Notes: generated from the letters alone by a model not told the origin. A stretch of 64,000 nucleotides of DNA from Pulveribacter suum (GCF_003013695.1 NZ_CP027792.1:2500501-2564500); one strand, 5' to 3'. Shown: positions 9,274 to 18,579, counted from the first letter of the stretch. Numbers and translations are program-made.

Positions 9274-10539
9274 ATGAGCCAGGACAACACCCCCGACCGT
9301 GCCGCGCCCTCGGCAGGCAAGGTCGCGCCCGAATCGGTGACGCTGCGCGCCCAACCGCATGCTGTGACCCGGTTGAACCGGCGCACGCTGGCTATCCTCG
9401 TCGGCGGCCTGTCGGTCGCCGTGCTCGGGGCTACGATCTGGTCGTTGCAACCGCAGCGGCGCAGCGCCGACGAGCAAACAGAGCTTTACAACGTTGATCG
9501 CGTCTCGAAATCCGAGGGGCTGGACGGCTTGCCGGCAGACTACTCGAAGCTGCCGCCGAAGTTGCCCGAATTGGGGCCGCCGCTGCCGGGCGATCTTGGC
9601 CCGGCCATCGTCCACTCGCAGCAGCCGGTGACGCCGGGCTATTCGCCGCCAGGCCATGATCCCGAAGATGCCTTGCGCAAGGAGGCGGACGCGGCGGCGG
9701 CCTCGTCGGTGTTCTTCCGCTCGGGCGGCCAAGGGCAGACCGCCGCCACGGTCGCGCAGGCAGCGCCGGGGGCTGCAAGTACGCTTGCGGCCTTCGATCC
9801 GCTCGCTGCTGGGCCTGCCTCGACGGCGGCCCAGCCCGCCGACCCGACCGCCGTGCAGAACCGGCAAGACCAGAAAGAGGCGTTCCTGAAAGCCGGTTCT
9901 ACGCAAACCCGCAACTCCGGCAATCTGGCGCTGCCCGCGTCGCCGTATCAGGTGATGGCCGGAACGGTGATCGCCGGTGCGCTGGTGACAGGCATCAAGT
10001 CGGACTTGCCGGGCGACGTGATCGGCACTGTGACGGAGCCGGTCTATGACACAGCCACCGGCAAGTTCCTGCTGATTCCGCAGGGGTCGCGCATCCTCGG
10101 ACGCTACAACAGCCAGGTCAGCTACGGACAGAGCCGCGTGCAGGTGGTGTGGAACCGGATCATCCTGCCCGACACGTCCTCGCTGACGCTCGACAACCTT
10201 GTCGGCACCGACCCGGCCGGCTACGCGGGCTTGGAGGATGACGTGGACTGGCACTGGAACCGCATCTTTGCCGGTGCGGTGCTGACGACGCTGCTGGGCG
10301 TCGGCGCAGAGCTGGCCGCGCCAGAGAACCGCCAGGACGGCAACCGCATCGTCATTGCCGGGCGTGACAGCGCCCAGGACAGCATCAATCAGGTCGGCCA
10401 GGAGATCACCCGACGCAACATGAACATCCAGCCGACGCTGACCGAGCGGCCTGGCCTGCCCGTGCGAATCATCGTCAACCGGGATCTGGTGCTGCGGCCG
10501 TACCAGCCGCTGTTCTTCAATCGAGGAGCTTCGCAATGA
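9274..10539 (+). CDS. trbI: TrbI, VirB10-like core protein
   Basis: A 421-residue protein: cytoplasmic N-terminus, one membrane helix (residues about 38 to 57), a Pro/Ala-rich periplasmic linker, and the C-terminal VirB10/TrbI domain with ASPYQVMAGTVIAGALVTGI and LIPQGSRILGRYNSQVSYGQ. It spans both membranes and couples the inner-membrane ATPases to the outer core. It starts two bases after trbG and overlaps the next gene by ATGA. Confidence 0.95.
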   Translation: MSQDNTPDRAAPSAGKVAPESVTLRAQPHAVTRLNRRTLAILVGGLSVAVLGATIWSLQPQRRSADEQTELYNVDRVSKSEGLDGLPADYSKLPPKLPELGPPLPGDLGPAIVHSQQPVTPGYSPPGHDPEDALRKEADAAAASSVFFRSGGQGQTAATVAQAAPGAASTLAAFDPLAAGPASTAAQPADPTAVQNRQDQKEAFLKAGSTQTRNSGNLALPASPYQVMAGTVIAGALVTGIKSDLPGDVIGTVTEPVYDTATGKFLLIPQGSRILGRYNSQVSYGQSRVQVVWNRIILPDTSSLTLDNLVGTDPAGYAGLEDDVDWHWNRIFAGAVLTTLLGVGAELAAPENRQDGNRIVIAGRDSAQDSINQVGQEITRRNMNIQPTLTERPGLPVRIIVNRDLVLRPYQPLFFNRGASQ

Positions 10540-10793
10540 GCACGACCAAGAAGCTGCGGCTCGGGCCGCTGCCCAAGACCGAAAGCATCAAACTGACCTT
10601 TGCCTGCCCGGCCAGCCTGAAAGCCGACCTTGACCGCTACGCGGCGCTGCATGCGCAGGCGTATGGCGAGGCGGTCGATGCCGTGACACTGATCCCGCAC
10701 ATGCTTGAGGCGTTCATCGCGGGCGATCGGGGATTCAGGAAAGACTCGACCCCTGCTATCCCGAAGCCGCCGCTGCGGAACTCACCCCCTTAG
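10536..10793 (+). CDS. DUF2274 small protein at the end of the trb operon
   Basis: An 85-residue protein with KLRLGPLPKTESIKLTF and CPASLKADLDRYAALHAQAY, the pattern of DUF2274. It looks like a ribbon-helix-helix-like small DNA-binding protein, but this is inference. It is regularly the last gene after trbI in Tn4371-like elements, and here it overlaps trbI by ATGA. Its last 12 bases overlap the 3' end of the convergent HEPN gene, which marks the edge between conserved transfer genes and accessory cargo. Confidence 0.8.
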   Translation: MSTTKKLRLGPLPKTESIKLTFACPASLKADLDRYAALHAQAYGEAVDAVTLIPHMLEAFIAGDRGFRKDSTPAIPKPPLRNSPP

Positions 10794-11930
10794 TTCAAGC
10801 GCGTGTCGCTGCCGAGTGTCGACGGGCGTCTTCACGTAGCTGATTCCCGGATTTCCAAGAACTGCCACCAGCAACCGGCACACCATCGCCTGCATTTGCA
10901 GTGTGGTGTTGCCCGGATCTGCTGCGGGCTGGTTGCCACCGTAGATCGAAAAGCCTAGCGGTCCATCGAAGAACAGGGCTTCATGAACGGAGTCGTTTCG
11001 GACGACGGATAGCGACGAGGGAGTCGCCTTGTCGCTCTTGGCCCAATCGGGTACGGGCATATCGAATTTTTCGCACATCCACTGGACGCGCCCCGCATGT
11101 GGCACAGAAGGCTTTTGCGCCTCCTTGACTACGACGAGCTTGAAGCAGGCGTCCAGCGCCATGTAAAGGTATTGGAACTGCTCGAAGGGAAGGCTATGCG
11201 GATACTGCGCCAAGAACAAGGCGTGGATGACAGCCGCAACGCGCTTAGGCGCACGTGGATCGCCGCCTTCCGAGTCCAGGTAGTCCAGCGCTAACTCGAT
11301 GACGTCAGCCACAGTGCAGCGAACCAGGGCGAAATCAACAAGAACCCCAGATTTAATGGGCGTCGCATCAAGAAAGCCCGCCTCCGTTGTCGTCAGCCGC
11401 ATACCGAAAAAGAAGGACAAACACCAAACCACGAAATCGAGCTCTTCTCGGCTCCTGCCTTTATGCAGCGTCAGGACATGGGTCTTGGGCAGGCCGAAGA
11501 CCCGGGCGTTGTACGGCATCGAGCGAACGTTTCCGCTCATGAAGTCCCGCTGCTGCTGAGCACCCGCATAAATCCAGTCCTTGAAGGCATTGGGGTCCCC
11601 GAAAACGGTGGCCACGCTATTTTCGTGGTCCGGGAGCGTTTGGACGGAGAAACGGCCGGTCGCGATGTCGCAGGGATTGGGGTAGTAGCCGAACTCGATG
11701 GCAATCCCATTGAGCGGCGCGCTGAGTGGTTGCTCCATCACAGTACAGGTGGCCTCATGAAATTGTTTCGTAAAAAATCTGATCGACCCTGCTCTTACAG
11801 AACAATTCACGGTCAATTTTTGTGAGCCAAGTTGGATGGCACCCTCCCCGCTTCGCCCCAGCGAGTTGTTCCGATTGCTGACGATAGTCACCATAGATCC
11901 ATTCGAACACAGCGCCTTAGGAACCCTCAT
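10782..11930 (-). CDS. HEPN-motif protein, possible RNase-type defence or toxin gene
   Basis: A protein of up to 382 residues that I do not recognise as a named family. Near the C-terminus the helical part carries RNDSVH (residues 311 to 316), a good match to the R-x4-H motif of HEPN nucleases, flanked by helices (FEQFQYLYMALDACFKLV before, LQMQAMVCRLLVAVLG after). The first 200 residues are mostly beta-like and could be a sensing domain, as in ApeA-type single-gene phage defence proteins. The first ATG (11930) overlaps the start codon of the divergent AlpA-like gene; an internal ATG at 11894 is an alternative. Neither has a strong ribosome site. Base composition looks less G+C-rich than trb. 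Nuclease activity is inferred. Confidence 0.6.
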   Translation of the reverse strand: MRVPKALCSNGSMVTIVSNRNNSLGRSGEGAIQLGSQKLTVNCSVRAGSIRFFTKQFHEATCTVMEQPLSAPLNGIAIEFGYYPNPCDIATGRFSVQTLPDHENSVATVFGDPNAFKDWIYAGAQQQRDFMSGNVRSMPYNARVFGLPKTHVLTLHKGRSREELDFVVWCLSFFFGMRLTTTEAGFLDATPIKSGVLVDFALVRCTVADVIELALDYLDSEGGDPRAPKRVAAVIHALFLAQYPHSLPFEQFQYLYMALDACFKLVVVKEAQKPSVPHAGRVQWMCEKFDMPVPDWAKSDKATPSSLSVVRNDSVHEALFFDGPLGFSIYGGNQPAADPGNTTLQMQAMVCRLLVAVLGNPGISYVKTPVDTRQRHALELRG

Positions 11931-12315
11931 GCTCGCTCACGTTCATTGCACCGATGCTGGCGATACCGCCTTGCCGCCGAAGCCATCCATTCCTCGTCCG
12001 GGGACGGATGGGTACAAAGACCTTCCTCAGTTTTCGGCCAAACTTCCCCTCCCGTTCCGCCGCACCATTCGCCGCCAAGATTTGCACCAGATCGTCCCTT
12101 TGGCGGACACGACGATCTATGGAATGGAGCAACGTGGCGAGTTTCCACGCCGATTCAATCTGACCTCGCGCTGCGTTGTTTGGGATCTGGAGGAAGTCGA
12201 AGCTTGGATTGAAGCTCGCAAGCAGTCCTCTCGGTCCGGTGCTATCACCAAGCCCAACGGACCGGATGTCAGGCTACGCAAGCGCCGACCCGTGCTCGAT
12301 GTAGCTTCGACGTAG
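11929..12315 (+). CDS. AlpA-like small DNA-binding regulator/excisionase
   Basis: A 128-residue protein. The C-terminal part (residues about 45 to 100) is an AlpA/MerR-type winged HTH: DLHQIVPLADTTIYGMEQRG followed by CVVWDLEEVEAWIEARKQ. AlpA proteins act as excisionase activators or repressors in P4-like islands. The ATG at 11929 was chosen because AGGA lies six bases upstream; a longer frame opens at 11836. The N-terminal 40 residues are unusual for AlpA, which is normally about 70 residues. Its start overlaps the start of the divergent HEPN gene, so the two must share control DNA. Confidence 0.7.
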   Translation: MLAHVHCTDAGDTALPPKPSIPRPGTDGYKDLPQFSAKLPLPFRRTIRRQDLHQIVPLADTTIYGMEQRGEFPRRFNLTSRCVVWDLEEVEAWIEARKQSSRSGAITKPNGPDVRLRKRRPVLDVAST

Positions 12316-12323
12316 CAATGTGG

Positions 12324-12848
12324 CTAGGCGATCAGCAGTTTGAGCTCTCGCGCCGCTGCCACGGGCAGTCGATGAACTTCCTTGGTCAAATTAACTTCCA
12401 ACGCTGCACGCGCGGTCTCCAGCATCTTTCGCTCAAAGGAATAGCCCCCCTTCTCTTCCAGCCAGCCCAGCACTTCGGCCAAGTGCCAGATTGAGGCGCT
12501 GCCCTCGTGCACCGGTGCTGGAAAAGTCGCAGCATGAGAAAGCATCACCTTACGCATTGCTTGGCGCGACACGCCCACCAATTCGGCGACATCGGTCAGC
12601 CCAACGAAATCCGGTGCCGCCTCCACGAGCTTCGCCAAGGGGACAGCGCGCTTCACGTCGGCCAGCGCACTGCGCACCGCGGCCTGCGCGTTTTCAGCTT
12701 CGCGGGTGAACTCAAGCGCCAAGCGACCCGGCTGCCCGATACCCACCAAGGCGTCATCACAGCCGGCGCTGCCGAGACGCTCGACCAGCACATCCGGATC
12801 ACTGTCGTGCTCGGCGAGCTGGTACTTCAGGATGAAGGTGTATTCCAT
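12324..12848 (-). CDS. HTH protein, probable antitoxin of a HicA-like pair
   Basis: A 174-residue protein downstream of the HicA-like gene, separated by three bases. The N-terminal 70 residues read as a small alpha/beta domain (strand MEYTFILKYQL, a helix, two strands, a helix). Residues about 82 to 135 form a HTH (GLTDVAELVGVSRQAMRKVM, then SIWHLAEVLGWLEEKGG). A GAGGA ribosome site lies inside the end of the upstream gene, so translation is coupled. By analogy with HicB it may be both antitoxin and repressor, but sequence similarity to HicB is not evident and this is inference from gene order. Confidence 0.55.
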   Translation of the reverse strand: MEYTFILKYQLAEHDSDPDVLVERLGSAGCDDALVGIGQPGRLALEFTREAENAQAAVRSALADVKRAVPLAKLVEAAPDFVGLTDVAELVGVSRQAMRKVMLSHAATFPAPVHEGSASIWHLAEVLGWLEEKGGYSFERKMLETARAALEVNLTKEVHRLPVAAARELKLLIA

Positions 12849-12851
12849 GGA

Positions 12852-13127
12852 TCAGTCCTCAGATGACGATTCAGCTTCGTTTCGTTGCTGATGGATCGTG
12901 CAGTTGTCCACGACCCGCCGCAGTGCTCGGGCATGATTGCCAGGGTTCTTCGGCGTGCTCCACACGCTCGTAATGCAGAACTCGCCGCAGCGGCACTCAT
13001 CGTCGTTGTAAGGGCAGTAAATCTTGCCCCACGCATGACTGCCCCCGACCGTGACGCGCCAGCCCTGCGTCTCCGCATGCTTGAGCGCATCTTCGACCTC
13101 CTTCTTTGGATGAGAGGAACGGGCCAT
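12852..13127 (-). CDS. HicA-like small protein with a Cys-rich insert, probable toxin
   Basis: A 91-residue protein with the layout of HicA mRNA interferases: an N-terminal helix (KKEVEDALKHAETQGW), then VGGSH (His31, matching the catalytic His of the HicA GSH motif), then a strand and a C-terminal helix with NPGNHARALRRVVDNC. Unlike normal HicA (about 60 residues) it has C38, C45, C47 and C51 in PYNDDECRCGEFC, a likely zinc site. GGAG precedes the ATG by seven bases. It is the first gene of a two-gene unit downstream of the integrase, with a palindrome at its promoter. Toxin function is inferred. Confidence 0.55.
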   Translation of the reverse strand: MARSSHPKKEVEDALKHAETQGWRVTVGGSHAWGKIYCPYNDDECRCGEFCITSVWSTPKNPGNHARALRRVVDNCTIHQQRNEAESSSED

Positions 13128-13138
13128 TCAAGGTCTCC

Positions 13139-13167
13139 AGTATGGGGATGAGTCGTCAGGTTGTCAA
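13139..13167 (-). promoter_or_regulatory. Candidate sigma70 promoter of the HicA-like pair
   Basis: On the minus strand, TTGACA (13162 to 13167, inside the palindrome) is followed after 17 bases by CATACT (13139 to 13144), four of six matches to the -10 consensus. A start about seven bases further would leave only a few bases before the ATG at 13127, so the transcript would be nearly leaderless, or the -10 is misplaced. Confidence 0.45.
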
Positions 13168-13181
13168 CTGACAACCTGACG
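13154..13181. promoter_or_regulatory. 28-bp near-perfect inverted repeat, probable operator of the HicA-like pair
   Basis: Arms of 13 bases (CGTCAGGTTGTCA and TGACAACCTGACG) are separated by two bases. It lies between the integrase stop and the HicA-like start. No T-tract follows on either strand, so it is not a terminator. The arm contains TTGACA, the likely -35 of the minus-strand promoter, so a dimer bound here would block transcription. Confidence 0.75.
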
Positions 13182-13190
13182 TGAAGTGAC

Positions 13191-14447
13191 TCAGACCGAC
13201 GCGCTCAGCACAGGCACGACCGTATTGCTCGGCAACAGCGTGGGCGCGTATGCGCCACCCTCCACCCAGGCATCGACCATGTTGGCCCACTCCTGCAGCA
13301 TGTGGCGGCGCGGCTCGGCGTATTCGGCCTTGTTGTAGACCGAGCGCGAGGAACGGCCGTCTTCATGCGCCAGGCACTTCTCGATCCAGTCGCCGTTGAA
13401 GCCGACCTCGTTGAGCAGCGTCGAGCCGGTGCGGCGCAGGTCGTGCACCGTGAAAGGTTCTAGCGGCAAACCGGCAGCTTTGGCGCGCTCAGACACGATC
13501 TGGGTCACGCGGTTGAGCGTCGCCTTGGACATACAGCGGTCGGCATCGTAGCGCGACGGCAGGACGAACTTCGACCCCGCTGCGCAGGTGTGCAGCGCAA
13601 CGAAGATGTCCGCAGCTTGGCGGGACAGATAGACGACGTGCGGGTTGCGACCCTTCATTCGTGATTTTGGGATCGTCCAGGTCGCGTTCTCGAAATCAAC
13701 CTCGGCCCATGTCGCCTCAATCAATTCGCTCTTGCGTACCAGCGTCAACAGAATCATGCGCAACGCCAGGCGAATGGTCGGATAGGTGGCCACCGATTCC
13801 ATCTGCCGGTACATCAGACGGATCTCCATTGGTGACAGCGCTCGATCCTTGGGCACGAAGGTCGCGATCGAAGCCGCGCCCACGCCATCGGCCGGGTTGT
13901 CGACCTTCTCGCCGTGCAGGATGGCGAAGGCGTAGACCTGCTTCACGATGTCGCGCACGTGGACGGCTGTGGCGGGCGCGCCGCGAGCCTTCACCTTGTT
14001 GCACAAAGCGCGCAGGTCGTCGGCGCTGACTTCGTTGAGCAGCCGGTTCTTGAACGCCGGCAGGATGTCCCGATCAACGATGCTCTTGCGCATCGCACGC
14101 GTGCTGTCGGCCATCTTGGCGTCGGCAAGCCATCGGGCAGTCATGTCGCCGAAATTCTTGGCAGCGGTCAGCCGGCGCTTCTCGCGCTGCTTCTCGTGCG
14201 CCGGGGACCTGCCCTCGGCAACGGCTTTCTTGGCGTCGAGCAGCTTTTCGCGGGCCAAGGCCAGTGAGATGCCGGCCGGCCCATAACGGCCGATGGTCAG
14301 CGTTTCACGCCGGCCGTTGAGACGGTAATCGTAGCGGAAGGTGACGGTACCGGTGGGCGATACCGTCACGTACATGCCGTCACGGTCGGAAGCCTTGTAA
14401 GTCAGGGACTTAGGCTTGAAGTTACGCAGTGCGGCGTCGGTAAGCAT
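13191..14447 (-). CDS. int: P4-type tyrosine integrase (DUF4102 arm-binding domain)
   Basis: A 418-residue integrase. Residues 1 to about 85 are the arm-DNA-binding DUF4102 domain (MLTDAALRNFKPK, YDYRLNGRRETLTIGRYG). The catalytic residues are all visible: R238 in LVRKSEL, K265 in RMKGRNPH, H335 and R338 in HDLRR, H361 in LAHEDGR, and Tyr at 371 in VYNKAEY. It reads away from guaA, its start lying about 300 bases from the guaA stop, the standard layout for islands using the guaA 3' end. It should excise and insert the element. The native Tn4371 integrase is not seen here. Confidence 0.93.
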   Translation of the reverse strand: MLTDAALRNFKPKSLTYKASDRDGMYVTVSPTGTVTFRYDYRLNGRRETLTIGRYGPAGISLALAREKLLDAKKAVAEGRSPAHEKQREKRRLTAAKNFGDMTARWLADAKMADSTRAMRKSIVDRDILPAFKNRLLNEVSADDLRALCNKVKARGAPATAVHVRDIVKQVYAFAILHGEKVDNPADGVGAASIATFVPKDRALSPMEIRLMYRQMESVATYPTIRLALRMILLTLVRKSELIEATWAEVDFENATWTIPKSRMKGRNPHVVYLSRQAADIFVALHTCAAGSKFVLPSRYDADRCMSKATLNRVTQIVSERAKAAGLPLEPFTVHDLRRTGSTLLNEVGFNGDWIEKCLAHEDGRSSRSVYNKAEYAEPRRHMLQEWANMVDAWVEGGAYAPTLLPSNTVVPVLSASV

Positions 14448-14770
14448 CGAGGTTTTTCCTCCTGTTCTTGACGGCTTTTACCGTCAGGGGTCAGGAGACC
14501 TGCTGATGCCTGGAAAGCCGCATGAAACGAGCTTTCCAGAGGAGACATTTACCGTCAAAGACCGGTTTGGTCTCAATAGTAAACGGGAGGGTCTTAGTCA
14601 GACCTCCAGTTCTTACCGTCAGTTCTACCGCCAACCTGTTTTGCTGGCCGGCGATAGCCACCGATAGCTTCCGCGACGTATTTCTTTCTAGATCAATACG
14701 TTACGGCAGTTGTTCGATAGTTGGCGATAGTCCCTGAAGGACCTGATTTCACTCCCACTCGATGGTCGCG
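14448..14770. other. Attachment-site region (att) with integrase-binding repeats at the guaA 3' end
   Basis: This 301-base gap plus the last codons of guaA has no gene. It holds three TTACCGTCA repeats in one orientation (14478-14486, 14549-14557, 14613-14621), the first also forming TGACGG/CCGTCA inverted halves (14469-14486). Closer to guaA there are four CGATAG repeats, two as GGCGATAG (14650-14657 and 14723-14730) and others ending at 14667 and 14720. I read the first set as arm-type integrase sites; the second may bind integrase or excisionase. The core should lie at the guaA stop (14749 onward), a known integration hotspot. Confidence 0.7.
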
Positions 14771-16365
14771 GGCGGCTTGCTCGAGACGTCGTAGGTCACG
14801 CGGTTGATGCCGCGCACCTCGTTGATGATGCGGCCCGAGACGCGCTTGAGCAGCGCATAGGGCAGCTCGGCCCAGTCGGCGGTCATGAAGTCGGTGGTCT
14901 GCACGGCGCGCAGTGCGACCACGTAGTCGTAGGTGCGGCCGTCGCCCATCACGCCCACGCTTTTCACGGGCAGAAAGACGGTGAAGGCCTGGCTGGTCAG
15001 CTCATACCAGTTCTTGCCCGTGGCCGGGTCCACCGTATTGCGCAGCTCTTCGATGAAGACGGCGTCGGCGCGGCGCAGCAGATCGGCGTATTCCTTCTTC
15101 ACCTCACCCAGGATGCGCACGCCCAGGCCGGGGCCGGGGAAGGGGTGGCGATAGACCATCTCGCGCGGCAGGCCCAGGGCCAGGCCGAGCTCGCGCACCT
15201 CGTCCTTGAACAGGTCGCGCAGGGGCTCCAGCAGCTTCAGGCCCAGCTGCTCGGGCAGGCCGCCCACGTTGTGGTGGCTCTTGATGGTGACGGCCTTCTT
15301 GCTCTTGGCGCCGCCGGACTCGATCACGTCCGGGTAGATGGTGCCCTGCGCCAAAAAGGTGATGCCCTGGTGGCCGCCGCCGGCGGCCTTGAGCTTTTCG
15401 GCCTCGGCCTTGAACACATCGACGAACAGGCCGCCGATGATCTTGCGCTTGTGCTCGGGCTCGCTCACCCCGGCCAGCTTGCCCAGGAACAATGCGCTCG
15501 CGTCCACGCGGATGACGCGGGCGTGCAGCTTGCCGGCGATCATCTCCATGACCATGTCGCCCTCGTGCAGGCGCAGCAGGCCGTGGTCCACGAACACGCA
15601 GGTCAGGCGGTCGCCGATGGCGCGGTGGATCAGGGCGGCCGCGACGCTGGAATCGACGCCGCCGGACAGGCCCAGCAGCACCTCCTCGTCGCCCACCTGC
15701 TCGCGGATGCGCGCCACGGCCTCATCGACGTAGTTGCCCATGACCCAGTCGGGCCGGGCGCCGCAGATGTCACGCACGAAGCGCGACAGCAGCGCCGCGC
15801 CCTGGGGGGTGTGCGTGACCTCGGGGTGGAACTGCACGGCGTAATAGTGCCGCGCCTCATCCGCCATGCCGGCGATGGGGCACGAGGCGGTGGAGGCCAT
15901 CAGCTTGAAGCCGGGCGGCAGCTCGGTGACCTTGTCGCCGTGGCTCATCCACACTTTCAGCATGCCGTGGCCTTCGGGCGTGGCGAAGTCCTGGATGTCC
16001 TTGAGCAGCTCGGTGTGGCCGCGTGCGCGCACCTCGGCGTAGCCGAATTCGCGCTGGGGCGAACCCTCCACCTTGCCGCCCAGCTGCATGGCCATGGTCT
16101 GCATGCCGTAGCAGATGCCCAGCACCGGCAGGCCGAGCTCGAACACGGCGTCGGCCGCGCGGTCATCGACCTCATACACGCTGGCGTGGCTGCCCGACAG
16201 GATCACGCCCTTCAGGCGGCCATCGGCGGCGAACTCGCGCACCCACTCGCTGCTCACGTCGCACGGGTGCACCTCGCAGTACACCTGCGCCTCGCGCACG
16301 CGGCGGGCGATGAGCTGGGTGACCTGGGAGCCGAAGTCGAGAATGAGGATCTTGTCGTGCTGCAT
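14749..16365 (-). CDS. guaA: GMP synthase (glutamine-hydrolysing)
   Basis: A 538-residue GMP synthase, which converts XMP to GMP with glutamine and ATP. The N-terminal class I amidotransferase domain has its nucleophile at C85 (LGICYGMQ) and His/Glu at FHPEVTHT; the ATP pyrophosphatase domain has LSGGVDSS; the C-terminal dimerisation domain ends EWE. The ATG giving [12 protein letters not shown] was chosen since a ten-residue extension upstream is not family-like. guaB lies 79 bases upstream on the same strand. The 3' end is intact although it is the integration site, so the element must restore the last codons. Confidence 0.97.
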   Translation of the reverse strand: MQHDKILILDFGSQVTQLIARRVREAQVYCEVHPCDVSSEWVREFAADGRLKGVILSGSHASVYEVDDRAADAVFELGLPVLGICYGMQTMAMQLGGKVEGSPQREFGYAEVRARGHTELLKDIQDFATPEGHGMLKVWMSHGDKVTELPPGFKLMASTASCPIAGMADEARHYYAVQFHPEVTHTPQGAALLSRFVRDICGARPDWVMGNYVDEAVARIREQVGDEEVLLGLSGGVDSSVAAALIHRAIGDRLTCVFVDHGLLRLHEGDMVMEMIAGKLHARVIRVDASALFLGKLAGVSEPEHKRKIIGGLFVDVFKAEAEKLKAAGGGHQGITFLAQGTIYPDVIESGGAKSKKAVTIKSHHNVGGLPEQLGLKLLEPLRDLFKDEVRELGLALGLPREMVYRHPFPGPGLGVRILGEVKKEYADLLRRADAVFIEELRNTVDPATGKNWYELTSQAFTVFLPVKSVGVMGDGRTYDYVVALRAVQTTDFMTADWAELPYALLKRVSGRIINEVRGINRVTYDVSSKPPATIEWE

Positions 16366-16395
16366 GGTGGGGCGGTCTGGGGGAGGAAAAGACAA

Positions 16396-16428
16396 AGGCC
16401 CGAACGCTTTGGCAGCGGGTTCGGGCCT
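16396..16428 (-). terminator. Hairpin between guaB and guaA, weak terminator or processing site
   Basis: Ten-base arms AGGCCCGAAC and GTTCGGGCCT lie in the 79-base gap. On the minus strand the hairpin is followed by TTTGTCTTTT, a broken T-tract, so it may only partly terminate, lowering guaA relative to guaB, or it may protect the guaB message. Confidence 0.5.
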
Positions 16429-16444
16429 GCGGTGGCTGGGTGCG

Positions 16445-17920
<1,476 letters not shown>

Positions 17921-18004
17921 GTGATCAAGCTCCAAAAAAACGATTGTACCCGCCGTGCGACAGCGCTGTGGTGGCCGCAAAGGCACGCGGCTACACTGCC
18001 CTGC

Positions 18005-18529
18005 ATGACACGCAAACAGCTTTTCCTGCTCGCGCTGGCCTGCACCTGGGCACTGGGCGCATCGGCGCAGTGGCAGTGGATCGACAAGGACGGCCGCAAG
18101 GTTTTCAGCGACCGTCCGCCGCCGCAAGAGGTGCCGGACAGGAGCATCCTCAAGCAGCCCACGCTGCGCGGGGCCGCGCCGGCGGCTGGCGCCTCGACTG
18201 CGGCTCAGCAAGGCGATGCCGCTGCACCGGCCGCGGCGCCGGCTGCTGCTGCCTCCAGCGGCCGCGACCAGCAGCTGGAGGACAAGAAGGCCAAGGCGGA
18301 AGCCGCCGAGGCGGCGCGCAAGCAGGCCGAGGAAAAGGCCCAGGCCGATCGCCAGGCCAAGGCCCGCGCCGAGAACTGCGCCCGCGCCCGCCAGTCCAGC
18401 AACACCCTGTCGTCGGGCGCTCCCATGGCGCACACCAACGCCCAGGGCGAGCGTGGCTTCATGGATGAGGCCACCCGCGCCGCCGAACTGCGCCGGGCGC
18501 AGGCCATCATGGCCTCGGACTGCAAATAG
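18005..18529 (+). CDS. DUF4124-domain exported protein
   Basis: A 174-residue secreted protein. After the signal peptide ([21 protein letters not shown]) comes the DUF4124 motif [18 protein letters not shown]. The middle is an Ala/Lys/Glu-rich helical region (about residues 95 to 120) with coiled-coil character, and the C-terminus ends SDCK with a second Cys in ENCARA. Function of DUF4124 is unknown; it is common in beta- and gammaproteobacteria and lies in the envelope. The ATG at 18005 gives the signal peptide directly. Confidence 0.85.
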   Translation: MTRKQLFLLALACTWALGASAQWQWIDKDGRKVFSDRPPPQEVPDRSILKQPTLRGAAPAAGASTAAQQGDAAAPAAAPAAAASSGRDQQLEDKKAKAEAAEAARKQAEEKAQADRQAKARAENCARARQSSNTLSSGAPMAHTNAQGERGFMDEATRAAELRRAQAIMASDCK

Positions 18530-18553
18530 CCGCGCGCGTCACGCCACCCCAGC

Positions 18554-18579
18554 AAGCCACTGCCGCGCAGTGGCTTTTT
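18554..18579 (+). terminator. Rho-independent terminator of the DUF4124 gene
   Basis: AAGCCACTG and CAGTGGCTT arms with a five-base loop, followed by a run of five T. It stands 25 bases after the DUF4124 stop and before the convergent rnfH. Confidence 0.8.

Larger units (their letters stand above)
1..14760. mobile_element. End of an integrative and conjugative element (Tn4371-like trb module) inserted at the 3' end of guaA
   Basis: The left 14.7 kb is a conjugative element entering from beyond the left edge. It has the end of traG, a full trb mating-pair operon, an accessory pocket (HEPN protein, AlpA-like regulator, HicA-like/HTH pair), a tyrosine integrase and a repeat-rich attachment region that touches the guaA stop codon. 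None of the dispersed repeats found ten times in the chromosomal part was noticed here. The trb gene order is that of Tn4371-family elements, but the guaA site and P4-type integrase are typical of another class of islands. The exact crossover point cannot be fixed because the other end is not in view. Confidence 0.85.

Noticed and set aside
11836..11928. Longer start of the AlpA-like gene at 11836
   Set aside because: The extra 31 residues lie fully opposite the HEPN gene and have no ribosome site, while 11929 has AGGA at good spacing.
13154..13181. Terminator of the integrase gene
   Set aside because: The inverted repeat has no T-tract on either strand and contains a -35 box, so an operator is more likely.
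1..14748. Insertion sequences or resistance cargo in the element
   Set aside because: No transposase-like frame, terminal inverted repeats or resistance gene is seen; the visible cargo is only the HEPN, AlpA-like and HicA-like/HTH genes.
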